This document shows, one piece after another, positions 27,923-36,258 of a stretch of DNA of 64,000 nucleotides. The stretch is from the IMG/VR virus record IMGVR_UViG_3300035703_000022, positions 62,001 through 126,000 of that record; one strand, 5' to 3'. Below the pieces are notes generated by a model. That model saw only the letters and a program-made list of their open reading frames with translations. It made no database searches and was not told where the DNA came from. This stretch comes from a virus. The position numbers and the translations under genes are program-made. Within the stretch, counting starts at the first letter, position 1. Each line of letters opens with the position of its first letter.

Positions 27923-28384
27923 ATGAAAAGATTACTTCTAATCTCTTCGTTATTCTTTATCACTCCTGTAAGTGCTGCTGAAATTACATCAAGAATTACT
28001 GATTCTGTTCAATTGGGTGTACAGGGCGCAGCGGTCCAATCAACAAGAATTGGGGCATCATATTCTGCCTCAGGAACAAATATTCAAGCAACATCATTTG
28101 GCGGTGTAAATGGTGCTGGAACTTATGATATCAATACAGCAGGTCAAGCATTTACTTTCTCAGAAAGTTTCAATGCTGCTGATACACCAGTCACCACTCA
28201 GTCGGTCAGTGGTGGAGTTATTGCTTCTCCCAACCTTTATGGGGATAGTGTTACTCAGTTAGCAGGAGACAAAGGTTCTCTCGCTGGTACATTATCACCT
28301 ACTGGTGTTCCTACCGTAACTGCTGGTGGTCCTGGTACTACAGCAACTGCACAACGTAGCATTGAGTTGAGCGTATTCAAATGA
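27923..28384 (+). CDS. secreted protein, 153 aa
   Basis: Signal peptide MKRLLLISSLFFITPVSA followed by a Gly/Ser/Thr/Ala-rich beta-type sequence. The segment SYSASGTNIQ...YDINTAGQAFTFSESF is shared with the next gene, so the two are paralogues. No known domain. First of four plus-strand genes read from a late-type promoter; export to the periplasm or addition to a virion or surface structure is possible. The next gene's ATG overlaps its stop (ATGA). Confidence 0.75.
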   Translation: MKRLLLISSLFFITPVSAAEITSRITDSVQLGVQGAAVQSTRIGASYSASGTNIQATSFGGVNGAGTYDINTAGQAFTFSESFNAADTPVTTQSVSGGVIASPNLYGDSVTQLAGDKGSLAGTLSPTGVPTVTAGGPGTTATAQRSIELSVFK

Positions 28385-28740
28385 GACATATCCTAGCAGG
28401 GTTATTCCTGCTAGGGTTTTCTTGTCCTGCCCTAGCAGAAAGTGTTGTACCCAATTTTACAAGGGGTACAATCAATGCGACTACAGAATCTGTCACAAAA
28501 GTGATAGAAACAATTCGCCAAGTTGAATACACAACTGGCACATCTTATACTGTATCTGGAACTAATATCAACATTCCTGGAAGACCAACTCAGGATTCAA
28601 ATTATAGTATCATGACTCAGGGTGCTCCATTCCAGTTCAGTGAAACCTATCTTGGCCCTGGAGTGGCAAAAGAAACATGGATAGATCGCACTACAGAAAC
28701 TCAATCAACCACTACATCAATCTCTGTCTTTACGCAGTGA
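28381..28740 (+). CDS. secreted protein, 119 aa, paralogue of the previous gene
   Basis: Signal peptide MRHILAGLFLLGFSCPALA, then a beta-type domain with SYTVSGTNINIPG and SIMTQGAPFQFSETY, matching the core of the 153-aa protein. ATGA coupling upstream and probable GTGA coupling downstream. Function unknown. Confidence 0.75.
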   Translation: MRHILAGLFLLGFSCPALAESVVPNFTRGTINATTESVTKVIETIRQVEYTTGTSYTVSGTNINIPGRPTQDSNYSIMTQGAPFQFSETYLGPGVAKETWIDRTTETQSTTTSISVFTQ

Positions 28741-29267
28741 TTAGTTGTGGAACATTACCAGTTCTCGCGCAAAGTACTCCCGCTCCTTCTAATACTAACA
28801 TTGCTGGTCCTAGCGCCTCTGCCACTGGCAATGTTACTAATCAAGCAGTACAAGTACTACAAGGACCATATGCAGTCAACACATATGGTGGAGGAGTTAG
28901 TTGTCAAGGAGCAACATTCAGTGTCTCCCCATTTTTAATGAACAGTGGAAATAACAGTGATGACCCAGAAACATTCGCTTCACGAAATGGCAGTTGGGGC
29001 ATCTCTGCTGGTTTGAATATTCCGTTAGATGGAAGTTTAATGAACTTGTGTAGAAAAAGAGCAGAAACTGAAATTGCTAGACAGCAAGCAGAAACTGATA
29101 AGGCAAGATTAGATTTTGAACTCGTAAGATTATTAAAATGTGGTGAAGCATATAAGAATGGAGTAATGTTCCATCCAGAAAGTCCTTACTATAAGATCTG
29201 TGCAGATATTGTTGTGAAATACCCAAAGGTTGAGGACGTGGTAAATGGAACCAATAAAACCAATTGA
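28677..29267 (+). CDS. secreted protein with C-terminal coiled coil, 196 aa
   Basis: Hydrophobic export segment (INLCLYAVISCGTLPVLAQS), an Asn/Ser/Gly-rich middle (FLMNSGNNSDDPETF), then a helical coiled-coil-like part (CRKRAETEIARQQAETDKAR). The ATG at 28677 overlaps the previous gene by 64 nt; a GTG at 28737 that overlaps the previous stop (GTGA) is a good alternative but shortens the signal. Three C-terminal cysteines suggest disulfides. Confidence 0.7.
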   Translation: MDRSHYRNSINHYINLCLYAVISCGTLPVLAQSTPAPSNTNIAGPSASATGNVTNQAVQVLQGPYAVNTYGGGVSCQGATFSVSPFLMNSGNNSDDPETFASRNGSWGISAGLNIPLDGSLMNLCRKRAETEIARQQAETDKARLDFELVRLLKCGEAYKNGVMFHPESPYYKICADIVVKYPKVEDVVNGTNKTN

Positions 29268-30111
29268 TACTTCTAGTTTAAGACCTATAATCGGAAATAA
29301 TCCGATTAACGTTCCAAATTCAAACATCAATAAAATTGCTGGTCCTTCTGTAATTTCCACCATAGAGAAACCAGCAATTCGTGATGTTGATGCACCAGTA
29401 GTTCGTGGATTAGAAGTTCCTATTGTCGATGTACCAAATACAGGAATACCATATCCAGTCATTAATGTTCCAACTCAAGCAGAGTTTGATGCTGCAGTAA
29501 AAGCAGAAAGAGAAAAGCAAGCAGCAGAACAGCAAGAAAAAACAAGAGGATTACCAGATACTACCCCTCCACCTCAACTGCCTCAGGTTGCTCAAACCCC
29601 TCCCATTCCTGAGGTAAAAACAGAGATCCCTGCAGACAAACCCAGCATAACGATAGCAGGATTAAATATAGATCTACCAGATCCATCTCTGGTAGCGACA
29701 GCAGGTTCTGTGGCAGTTGTTACTACTGCTGCGACAATGGTGGCTACAACGGCATTCAATACTCTCAAGAACGCTGCCGAACCACTCATCAAAGAAGCAA
29801 CCAAAAAGAAATTTAAACTCAAGATCAAACAAGTCAAACCCGTGTTACACTATGTACTAGCGGAAGGAGGGCATATCGATGTATTTGAATACTCAGCTGA
29901 AGGCACAAGACTAGTAGAACAAGTCGATAACGTAGAACAATATATTCGAGATCAAGTTGAAATAAACTCTCTCTATGAGATTGATAATAAAATAATTATT
30001 GATGATGTTATTGCGGACAAATTTACAAAAGAGGGGCAAAAGAGATTCAAACCTCTATTTGCCCCTGCTAAAAAGATTGCGAAGAAATTATCTGCTAAGT
30101 TCTCAATCTGA
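29245..30111 (+). CDS. Pro-rich protein with one membrane segment, 288 aa
   Basis: N-terminal half: Pro/Ile/Asn-rich repeats (IDTSSLRPIIGNNPINVPNS) and a charged helix with AEREKQAAEQQEKTRG. Around residues 148-170 is an Ala/Val/Thr-rich hydrophobic stretch (SVAVVTTAATMVATTAFNTL). The rest is basic and globular, ending in a KKIAKKLSAKFSI helix. It closes the four-gene plus-strand module, which looks like a surface or virion assembly; not recognised as a family. Confidence 0.7.
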   Translation: MEPIKPIDTSSLRPIIGNNPINVPNSNINKIAGPSVISTIEKPAIRDVDAPVVRGLEVPIVDVPNTGIPYPVINVPTQAEFDAAVKAEREKQAAEQQEKTRGLPDTTPPPQLPQVAQTPPIPEVKTEIPADKPSITIAGLNIDLPDPSLVATAGSVAVVTTAATMVATTAFNTLKNAAEPLIKEATKKKFKLKIKQVKPVLHYVLAEGGHIDVFEYSAEGTRLVEQVDNVEQYIRDQVEINSLYEIDNKIIIDDVIADKFTKEGQKRFKPLFAPAKKIAKKLSAKFSI

Positions 30112-30234
30112 AAATTTATCTACAATCCAAGAGATTACCAAAACTGGAATATAAACCACAATATTATAGAGAATGTCTACAAAGATGTTATCTTTCTCTT
30201 CTTTACGTTTGTCCTTTGATGGTACTGTTGTCAT
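30103..30234 (-). CDS. small membrane protein, 43 aa
   Basis: Starts MTTVPSKDKRKEEKDNIFVD, with a charged N-terminus, one helix (ILYNIVVYIPVLVISWIV) and DKFSD. Convergent with, and 9 nt overlapping, the 3' end of the plus-strand module. Confidence 0.6.
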   Translation of the reverse strand: MTTVPSKDKRKEEKDNIFVDILYNIVVYIPVLVISWIVDKFSD

Positions 30235-30334
30235 TTTGTAACACCTTAAACAAATTTTTACTATTTAACAAAATAAAATAATATTGTAAATATTTTTTAA
30301 GTTTTTGTATCGATCTCCTGATATAATCAATCCA

Positions 30335-31081
30335 TCAATACTTACCTTCGGTGCAGTACTGAAGTTTCTTATTTGGATAATAAGGGTACAAACCATCTTG
30401 TGGTTTCATCCATCCACAACCAATCAACCACTCTTTAGTCATTGGCGTTGGTATAACTTGTTCCCACAATGGACCTTGTGCTGCCATTTCAAGATACCTA
30501 GCAGTCTGGTTAAGTTGCTCTTCTGCCCAGTTGGCATCTGCTTCCCAAGGAATAGCACGACTCTGCATCATTGACTCATAGGTTAATCTTGTATTTTTCA
30601 TTAACCAATCTGGAATTTCACTGTCCTGATGAACTTGTGCCATAAATGCAGTATTTAATCCACCACCCATAGCATCTTGAACAACATGCCAACCTTCGTG
30701 TCTTAGAGTGCCAAGAAACTCTCTTTCATCTTTTAATAGAGTTTCATTGATAAAGAAACGATTATAATTTGGTTTATAAAGTCCTACTGTTCTTGGAGTA
30801 AAATATCTTTCTGGAGCAACATAAACAGGGACTTCAAGTTTATTAAGAACAGTTATAATTCTAACTATTTCTTCTCGGAAAGGATCAAAGTCTGGATCTT
30901 TTAAGAATTCTGTTTCTGCTGATAATTTTTCTACACCTTCAGTACATTCTAAAAGTATCATGCAACCCATTGCCTCTGCACTATAAGGTCTTACTGTAGG
31001 TTGTTTTGGTTCAAGTGAATTTGCTAATACCGGAAATGTTAAAGTTAAAGATAATCCGATTGTTGCAATGAATTTTTTCAT
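30335..31081 (-). CDS. secreted HExxH-type metallopeptidase-like protein
   Basis: 248 residues with a signal peptide (MKKFIATIGLSLTLTFPVLA) and a zinc-peptidase motif H128-EGW-H132 in TLRHEGWHVVQDA. A downstream Glu in IPWEADANWAEEQ (about residue 180) could be the third ligand as in gluzincins. Cysteines at 40 and 46 and near the C-terminus suggest an exported, disulfide-bearing protein. Overlaps the preceding 66-aa gene by ATGA. Target unknown; envelope protein cleavage at lysis or entry is an inference. Confidence 0.75.
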   Translation of the reverse strand: MKKFIATIGLSLTLTFPVLANSLEPKQPTVRPYSAEAMGCMILLECTEGVEKLSAETEFLKDPDFDPFREEIVRIITVLNKLEVPVYVAPERYFTPRTVGLYKPNYNRFFINETLLKDEREFLGTLRHEGWHVVQDAMGGGLNTAFMAQVHQDSEIPDWLMKNTRLTYESMMQSRAIPWEADANWAEEQLNQTARYLEMAAQGPLWEQVIPTPMTKEWLIGCGWMKPQDGLYPYYPNKKLQYCTEGKY

Positions 31082-31278
31082 TCATCCCACCATCCTTCTT
31101 GTTTATGAATCCAGACTTTCAAATCTTTTACATATTTTCTCAAGATCTGGGCCTGTTCTTCATGCCAAAAATCACCCGTCTCCATAAAAAGACGGGTGTG
31201 ATTGTCTATTGCTTGTAGTATTTTATGGATCGGTCCATTCCAACACTCCCTCTTTGGAGTGTTCCATTCTCTTGGCAT
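31078..31278 (-). CDS. hypothetical protein, 66 aa
   Basis: Starts MPREWNTPKRECWNGPIHKI; soluble, Trp/His-rich, ending KQEGWWDE. It overlaps the metallopeptidase start (ATGA) and about 70 nt of the 57-aa gene in another frame. The sequence looks like a protein conserved among cyanophages (from memory). Confidence 0.65.
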   Translation of the reverse strand: MPREWNTPKRECWNGPIHKILQAIDNHTRLFMETGDFWHEEQAQILRKYVKDLKVWIHKQEGWWDE

Positions 31279-31379
31279 TTGTATTCAACTGTATAAAGTT
31301 GTCCGTTGTGGATATAATCAACTTGACATAAATTAGGTCCAATCATAACATTACCAGCTATTAAAATTTCTAGTAACAT
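31206..31379 (-). CDS. small protein, 57 aa, nested with its neighbour
   Basis: Starts MLLEILIAGNVMIGPNLCQV, then a small beta-type domain (YIHNGQLYTVEYKCQE). The last 24 codons overlap the 66-aa gene out of frame, so one DNA stretch serves two proteins. ATAATG joins it to the Lys-rich gene upstream. Confidence 0.55.
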   Translation of the reverse strand: MLLEILIAGNVMIGPNLCQVDYIHNGQLYTVEYKCQENGTLQRGSVGMDRSIKYYKQ

Positions 31380-31486
31380 TATTTCTTTTTACCTCCATTC
31401 TTTGCCTTTTTGGCAGTAGCGTTACCTTGATTTTGTTTTTTATTTCCAGAAGAACCTTTTTTACCTTTGTTAGCAGACTTTGACAT
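31379..31486 (-). CDS. Lys-rich basic peptide, 35 aa
   Basis: Starts MSKSANKGKKGSSGNKKQNQ and ends KNGGKKK. No hydrophobic residues to speak of; an unfolded, strongly basic peptide that should bind nucleic acid or acidic surfaces. I recall near-identical peptides in other cyanophages. Its ATG meets the stop of the 140-aa gene at 31486. Confidence 0.65.
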   Translation of the reverse strand: MSKSANKGKKGSSGNKKQNQGNATAKKAKNGGKKK

Positions 31487-31908
31487 CAGAGGTCTCCTCT
31501 TTGGAATGGTTTTTCTTCATCAACTTTCGCTTCAAGAGCTTCCACTCTTTCCTCAAGTGAGGTATCACCATATCCAGTATCAACTAAAGGCAATTCTTCA
31601 GTTGCTTCCTGAGCTGGTTCTTCCCAAAGTGGCATTCTTTCTGTAGTTGGAGGTTCTGGAGGTGATTCTACAAACTCTTCTCTCTTTGGTTCTGATTTTT
31701 TATCATCATCATCATCACCTTTCTTCATGGTATTAATACCAAAAGTGGCAGCAGACGCGGTAAAAACCGTCGCAATGAATGTTGGGTCCATCTTAGATAA
31801 CATACCAGCATAACTTGCAGTAAGTAGTGCAGCAGCCCAACCAAGAATAGCAACACGGATCACAGTGTTCATACATGCCTCTCTTTTTTTAGTCTTGTTG
31901 TTGTCCAT
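31486..31908 (-). CDS. holin-like two-helix membrane protein, 140 aa
   Basis: Two membrane helices (VAILGWAAALLTASYAGML and FIATVFTASAATFGINTM) near the N-terminus, followed by a long acidic, Pro-rich cytoplasmic tail and a short coiled coil (SLEERVEALEAKVDEE). It lies directly after the endolysin gene, the usual place for a holin or a lysis partner. An internal ATG at 31872 gives MNTVIRVAILGW and may be the true start. The tail is longer than in classic class II holins. Confidence 0.5.
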   Translation of the reverse strand: MDNNKTKKREACMNTVIRVAILGWAAALLTASYAGMLSKMDPTFIATVFTASAATFGINTMKKGDDDDDKKSEPKREEFVESPPEPPTTERMPLWEEPAQEATEELPLVDTGYGDTSLEERVEALEAKVDEEKPFQRGDL

Positions 31909-31929
31909 TGTAGGTTTTAGTGAGTAAGG

Positions 31930-32475
31930 TTAACCTTTTTTCCAAGCTTCACCTTCTGCTTTTCTCCTACGTGCAAGTCCTGCTTCTACATTTGAACCAG
32001 GATTTCTATAGAGATAAAGCGCATCGGGAACTAGATCCCACTCTTTATTCTTCAGGCGTTTAGTAATAGTATTAAAGTTATCGCCACCGTAAAAACCGGC
32101 ACCAAGATTATAAGCAAAGCTGAGCAAAGCGCCTCTTTTTCCATCTGACATTTCATTCCAGTGTGGGATCTTACGAAGTGCAGGAAGGAATTGATTCTTG
32201 CACTGACTGATTAACAGTTCATCCGCTTCTTGCTGGGTGATATTATCACCCATTTGAAATGGTTGGCCATTCTTATTTCTAGTAGAACCCCAACCAATTG
32301 TGATTGGCAGACCACCAGTTAAAGGATCAGGATATGCCGATAAATGACATCCTTCAAATTCCTTGATTAACTTAATGCCCATCATTGGGACATCATCACT
32401 ACCACTTGCGACAGCAGGAGCAGAAGCACCACTGCCGCTATTTACTTTCCCAAAGATTTGCCACAGTGAGGGCAT
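31930..32475 (-). CDS. endolysin, GH24 (T4 lysozyme-like)
   Basis: Cleaves the MurNAc-GlcNAc bond of peptidoglycan. The 181-residue protein has a low-complexity N-terminus, then the family start IKLIKEFEGCHLSAYPDPLT with catalytic E41 and D50, T59 in ITIGWG, and the helical part with ALLSFAYNLGAGFY. No signal peptide, so release depends on a holin, probably the next gene. The 3' end of the preceding 76-aa gene overlaps it. Confidence 0.9.
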   Translation of the reverse strand: MPSLWQIFGKVNSGSGASAPAVASGSDDVPMMGIKLIKEFEGCHLSAYPDPLTGGLPITIGWGSTRNKNGQPFQMGDNITQQEADELLISQCKNQFLPALRKIPHWNEMSDGKRGALLSFAYNLGAGFYGGDNFNTITKRLKNKEWDLVPDALYLYRNPGSNVEAGLARRRKAEGEAWKKG

Positions 32476-32672
32476 ACATCACCGGAAGGTGCCGCAGAAG
32501 GACTAGATGAACCAGAAGAAGACTTCTTACCTCTGTAAATTTCAGCCCATTCAGCACTATCATTAAGTACATCATTTGGAAAATTATCTTCCATCCATTG
32601 TACTGCTTTCACATGATTTGGATTTCTATCGTCGTAGAACTTAAAAAAGTTGTGTAGATCTACTCTTGCCAT
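32442..32672 (-). CDS. small protein with DLHNFF module and zinc ribbon, 76 aa
   Basis: Starts MARVDLHNFFKFYDDRNPNH; residues 1-45 match the N-terminus of the C39-like peptidase next door (DLHNFFKYYDDKNANH). A Ser-rich linker follows, then CPHCGKSL at the C-terminus, a half zinc ribbon. An in-frame start at 32708 overlaps the peptidase stop; 32672 is preferred from the shared module. Overlaps the endolysin start by 34 nt. Confidence 0.7.
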   Translation of the reverse strand: MARVDLHNFFKFYDDRNPNHVKAVQWMEDNFPNDVLNDSAEWAEIYRGKKSSSGSSSPSAAPSGDVCPHCGKSLGK

Positions 32673-32686
32673 TTGTTGTTCTCCTA

Positions 32687-33358
32687 TCAATCGAAAATAC
32701 GACCCCAACCATCGTTACCGCCTGGGTTCCAACGATGCTTAAGAACTGCTTTGGTGTAAATGGTCTTCTTACCATTCGTAACTGGACCACTATAGTTATC
32801 GTTTAGAGAACCATATGGGTCATTAACATAGTATCCTTTGCCATCTGGTGTCTTACCAATCACTACACACATGTGACCACCAGTAGGATTAGATAAAGAG
32901 CCGCGATGTAGGATGCCGATAACGACAGGTTTCCCAGCATCAAGACTCTTATCAATGTCAGCAAAAGAAAGATTGTAACTAAAGTGTGACTTAACACCAT
33001 AACCTGCCAGAACTTTCGTCTGTACGGCATGATCAGTTGTATCACCGATTGCAAATACTTTCTTAACATACTCATCATCGCCTTTAATGCTTCCTGGTTT
33101 AAGGAATGCAAGACACATAGCACATGAAGAACTGTTACAAGTTCTATGTGCATCTCTGTAATTATCTACTTGATTGAAGTATGGAACATCTAAAACTGCT
33201 GGTACAGGAGGAGCAGTTCTAAAAATACTTACCCAATCAGATTGAGAATCATCTAAAAATTTTTCTGGAAGATTATCTTCTAGCCACTGTACTGCCGCTA
33301 CATGATTGGCATTTTTATCATCATAATACTTAAAAAAGTTATGAAGATCTAGTGTCAT
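32687..33358 (-). CDS. C39-like papain-fold peptidase, 223 aa
   Basis: Residues 1-45 form the DLHNFF module shared with the gene downstream. The rest is a C39_2-like cysteine peptidase domain: VPYFNQVDN, the likely nucleophile C74 in RTCNSSSCAMCLAFL, the catalytic His in GGHMCVVIG, and the Asp in YVNDPYGS. Such phage proteins probably cut peptidoglycan cross-links or virion proteins. It lies before the endolysin genes, so envelope degradation is likely. Confidence 0.8.
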   Translation of the reverse strand: MTLDLHNFFKYYDDKNANHVAAVQWLEDNLPEKFLDDSQSDWVSIFRTAPPVPAVLDVPYFNQVDNYRDAHRTCNSSSCAMCLAFLKPGSIKGDDEYVKKVFAIGDTTDHAVQTKVLAGYGVKSHFSYNLSFADIDKSLDAGKPVVIGILHRGSLSNPTGGHMCVVIGKTPDGKGYYVNDPYGSLNDNYSGPVTNGKKTIYTKAVLKHRWNPGGNDGWGRIFD

Positions 33359-33407
33359 CTTCTTCTCCTATAAAGTTTGAAAAAATATAATATTTTCAAT
33401 CACTATT

Positions 33408-33836
33408 TTAATTAAAATTGCCATAATCTGCTCTCATATATCGTCCTAAAATATTACTATTGTAGTATAATGGGATTCCATCTCCAAGAGATTCTTTCAA
33501 TACATTATTTAGAAAAAGTTGTCTAGTTTCTTCATAATTACAGCTCATTTTTGTATCATGAAGACTCAAAATAACTCTATTAAAAATTTCTTTTCCAAAT
33601 TTCTTTACATCATCTTTCAATTCAAAACAGGAACCGTAATATTTTTTCCAATCAGATTCTTGCTTTACTTTTCTTTTCTTACCCGGTGGTTTTCTATAAG
33701 ACCAAAAATACTTTCTACCAATATACTTTCTACCGTTGGACTGATTGGTAATAAGATAAACAAACCCAAAGTTGTTTTCTATATTATCAGAATCAAAAAT
33801 TTGGCCATTAAATGTCCAAGGGTTCTCATAACTCAT
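33408..33836 (-). CDS. GIY-YIG-type endonuclease-like protein, 142 aa
   Basis: N-terminal GIY-YIG-like motifs (FGFVYLITNQSNGRKYIGRK), then a basic segment (RKPPGKKRKVKQESDWKKYY) and a helical end with NYEETRQLFL. Resembles T4-like phage proteins of the Seg/putative homing type. A catalytic Arg and Glu can be placed in KKYYGSCFELK and the following helix, but the identification is by eye. Possible mobile endonuclease or repair protein. A TTGACA-like promoter lies at 33889-33918. Confidence 0.72.
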   Translation of the reverse strand: MSYENPWTFNGQIFDSDNIENNFGFVYLITNQSNGRKYIGRKYFWSYRKPPGKKRKVKQESDWKKYYGSCFELKDDVKKFGKEIFNRVILSLHDTKMSCNYEETRQLFLNNVLKESLGDGIPLYYNSNILGRYMRADYGNFN

Positions 33837-33901
33837 AAAGCCTTTAGAATCACTAAGCCTTATTTATCCTTTGAACCCGGACAGAGTTATTTTATTATAA
33901 G

Positions 33902-34657
33902 TCAAGAGGCTATGTCAAGTATTTTTTGTTCATCTATAAAATTAATTAAAGTTTCTGCCCAAAATTTATGAAAAGGTTCTGGTAGATGCTTTGACCATCT
34001 AGGATCTTTTATGATATTTCTCCAATCTTCATGATGACTGGCAACCCCCCAATAAGAATATGAAGAATATACATCATTTGATTTTGATTGATCATATAGA
34101 TTAGTTTTAGTACTATGATGACCAAAAAAGTTTTTCTTATGAATTAGATTCCAATTTCCAAGATACCAATAACTACTTGCGTGAAATACGTATGGTATGT
34201 TATACTGATCACATATAGTTTGTATAATAAAAATTTGAGATAAGGCTTTATAATTCAAAAAATCATCGGTATTCGATTTTATATAATCTTCATATGGTCT
34301 AATGAAATCAGTATCAACCAATAATTGTTTTTCAGTATGTTCATTTTGAAATAATATGGAAGGACAACAGTGATAAATTTTTTCCGGTAACTTAATATAA
34401 GTTCTAGCAGGATCACAAAAATTACAAAGAACAAATACATTCTGATTTTTTATTATTGCATGTTGAATTCTTATCATAAACTGACGAATTATCCAATCAT
34501 TACTGCCACCAGAGACAGCAAAATTTTCATAATCAAATCCATAATGTTTGGCAATATATGCGGGATAAGCTTTATCAAAAGATTTTGGTGAATATTGCTC
34601 CTCTATTTCTGCACCTGCAGTATGACTATCTCCAAAAGCAAGTAATATCCTTTTCAT
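33902..34657 (-). CDS. SGNH/GDSL hydrolase-like protein 1, 251 aa
   Basis: Starts MKRILLAFGDSHTAGAEIEE: block I GDSH supplies the nucleophile Ser, block III is SGGSNDW, and the distal His lies in PEPFHKFW near the end. The family removes or adds acyl groups on sugars, lipids or peptides. The ATG at 34657 overlaps the carbamoyltransferase stop (ATGA); an ATG two codons earlier is possible. Forms a unit with the carbamoyltransferase and the small DPFIYK peptide. Confidence 0.85.
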   Translation of the reverse strand: MKRILLAFGDSHTAGAEIEEQYSPKSFDKAYPAYIAKHYGFDYENFAVSGGSNDWIIRQFMIRIQHAIIKNQNVFVLCNFCDPARTYIKLPEKIYHCCPSILFQNEHTEKQLLVDTDFIRPYEDYIKSNTDDFLNYKALSQIFIIQTICDQYNIPYVFHASSYWYLGNWNLIHKKNFFGHHSTKTNLYDQSKSNDVYSSYSYWGVASHHEDWRNIIKDPRWSKHLPEPFHKFWAETLINFIDEQKILDIAS

Positions 34658-36123
34658 GTCCATATCTTAATTTGATGAATTTCTTCCCATGTATATACCT
34701 GATTTATATCATTAATAATGGGTTCTCCCTTTATATTTAAACTAGTATTCAGAATCATAGGACATCCAGTTTTTTCATACCATATTTCCAAAAGTTCTCT
34801 AAACTGTGGATTATTTTTCTTTGATAATGTTTGAACTCGACTTGTATTGTCAAGGTGAACTATCGCTGGATATAAATCTGGCCTTTTACATTTAGCAGTA
34901 AATTGCATATATGGAGTTTTGTTAGTAGGCATTTCAAAATATTGATTAGCCATCTCCTCCAAAATTACAGGAGCAAATGGTCTAAATGATTCTCTTTTTT
35001 TAATTGAATTTACCAAATTCTTAATATCATCTCCTCTCGGATCTGCTATTAAACTTCTATTACCTAAAGATCTTGGACCAAACTCTGCACGACCTCTAGC
35101 TATTCCACATATTTTGTTTTCTATGAGATGATTAACTATTTCATGGTTAGATGATTTGTAACCCAAATCAAATCCCAAATAGGGTCCAGACCACTCTATA
35201 TGTTTTTTACTATGTGATAACACCGATCCAATAGAACTACCATCATCTCCTGGTGCAGGCATAATCCATACGTTATCAAAATATTTGTAACAAATAGAAT
35301 TAGCCACACAATTTAAAGCGCATCCCCCCATCAACACTAAATTTTTATTTCTAGATATTGATAGTGATTTGATTAGAACTCTTTCAAATAAAAATTCATA
35401 TACGCTTTGAGTAGCTGCAGCAATATCAAAAATATCTCTTTGAGAATTAAGATCCGGTCTCCACCATCGACATCCTCTGTGGAGATTATATTTAATTTTA
35501 AAAGGGTCTTCTTCTGAGAGATCTATAAAGTCTTCGAGGATGTCTGAAAATAGTCTAGAAGGGTCTCCAAAGGCGGACATGCCCATAAGGATGTATTCCT
35601 CTTCATTAGGCTTTAATCCACATCTCTGGGTCATTGCGGAGTACCATAGACCCAAACTGGAGGGATATAAGTGCGAATATAGTTTTTTAAGTTCTTTTCC
35701 CTTTCCCTCCCATATGGTAAAAGTATCAAACTCACCGATAGCATCCAATACAATTACCGTAGCGTCAGTAAATGGACTGGTATAATATCCAGCAGCAGCA
35801 TGACTGCGATGATGATTTGAGTATTTAATAGGAACTTTCAGTGAAGTTTTATCAAAAATATATTTTGGTATATTATTTTCATTTAAACAATATCCTTGTC
35901 CAGAAAATATTTGTCTTAATGTTTTTAATCTAGGACTTTCATACCAATAAATCTGATTTGGTTCACCAAAACTTAATGCATAATCAACCAAACACCTGTT
36001 GATATGTGGATCATTTTTTATTTTACTAAATCTCTCACTAGAACTAGCAAAGACCAAACAGTCATCTTGAAAGATACTTAAAGCAGCGTTATGACTATTT
36101 GATGATATTCCCCATTTAATCAC
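34654..36123 (-). CDS. carbamoyltransferase (NodU/CmcH/TobZ family)
   Basis: Transfers a carbamoyl group from carbamoyl phosphate, via carbamoyl-AMP, to a hydroxyl of a sugar or secondary metabolite. The 489-residue protein has KIKNDPHIN, the metal-binding NHHRSHAAAGYYTSPF, the LMGGCALNCVANS block and the C-terminal catalytic block GRAEFGPRSLGNRSLIADPR. It is shorter than family members of about 550-600 residues. A GTG start overlaps the stop of the 34-aa peptide (GTGA). With the downstream SGNH gene it suggests modification of a glycan or small product. Confidence 0.92.
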   Translation of the reverse strand: MIKWGISSNSHNAALSIFQDDCLVFASSSERFSKIKNDPHINRCLVDYALSFGEPNQIYWYESPRLKTLRQIFSGQGYCLNENNIPKYIFDKTSLKVPIKYSNHHRSHAAAGYYTSPFTDATVIVLDAIGEFDTFTIWEGKGKELKKLYSHLYPSSLGLWYSAMTQRCGLKPNEEEYILMGMSAFGDPSRLFSDILEDFIDLSEEDPFKIKYNLHRGCRWWRPDLNSQRDIFDIAAATQSVYEFLFERVLIKSLSISRNKNLVLMGGCALNCVANSICYKYFDNVWIMPAPGDDGSSIGSVLSHSKKHIEWSGPYLGFDLGYKSSNHEIVNHLIENKICGIARGRAEFGPRSLGNRSLIADPRGDDIKNLVNSIKKRESFRPFAPVILEEMANQYFEMPTNKTPYMQFTAKCKRPDLYPAIVHLDNTSRVQTLSKKNNPQFRELLEIWYEKTGCPMILNTSLNIKGEPIINDINQVYTWEEIHQIKIWT

Positions 36124-36224
36124 TTGTATATAAAAGGATCACGTTTTTGTAAATTTTTTAATCTCTTTTTAAAATTTATTTCTTTTTTCCAATTAGAAAT
36201 AAGATTCCAAAGTTTCTTAATCAT
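36120..36224 (-). CDS. 34-aa basic peptide ending DPFIYK, copy 1
   Basis: Starts MIKKLWNLISNWKKEINFKK and ends with KRDPFIYK. One amphipathic basic helix and a conserved aromatic tail. The stop overlaps the GTG start of the carbamoyltransferase. A second peptide of the same length and the same last six residues lies at 44359-44463, just before another SGNH gene. It could be an adaptor, a leader/substrate peptide or a small assembly factor. Confidence 0.72.
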   Translation of the reverse strand: MIKKLWNLISNWKKEINFKKRLKNLQKRDPFIYK

Positions 36225-36258
36225 TGAAAATTTATATCACTAAAATTTATTTAGATAC

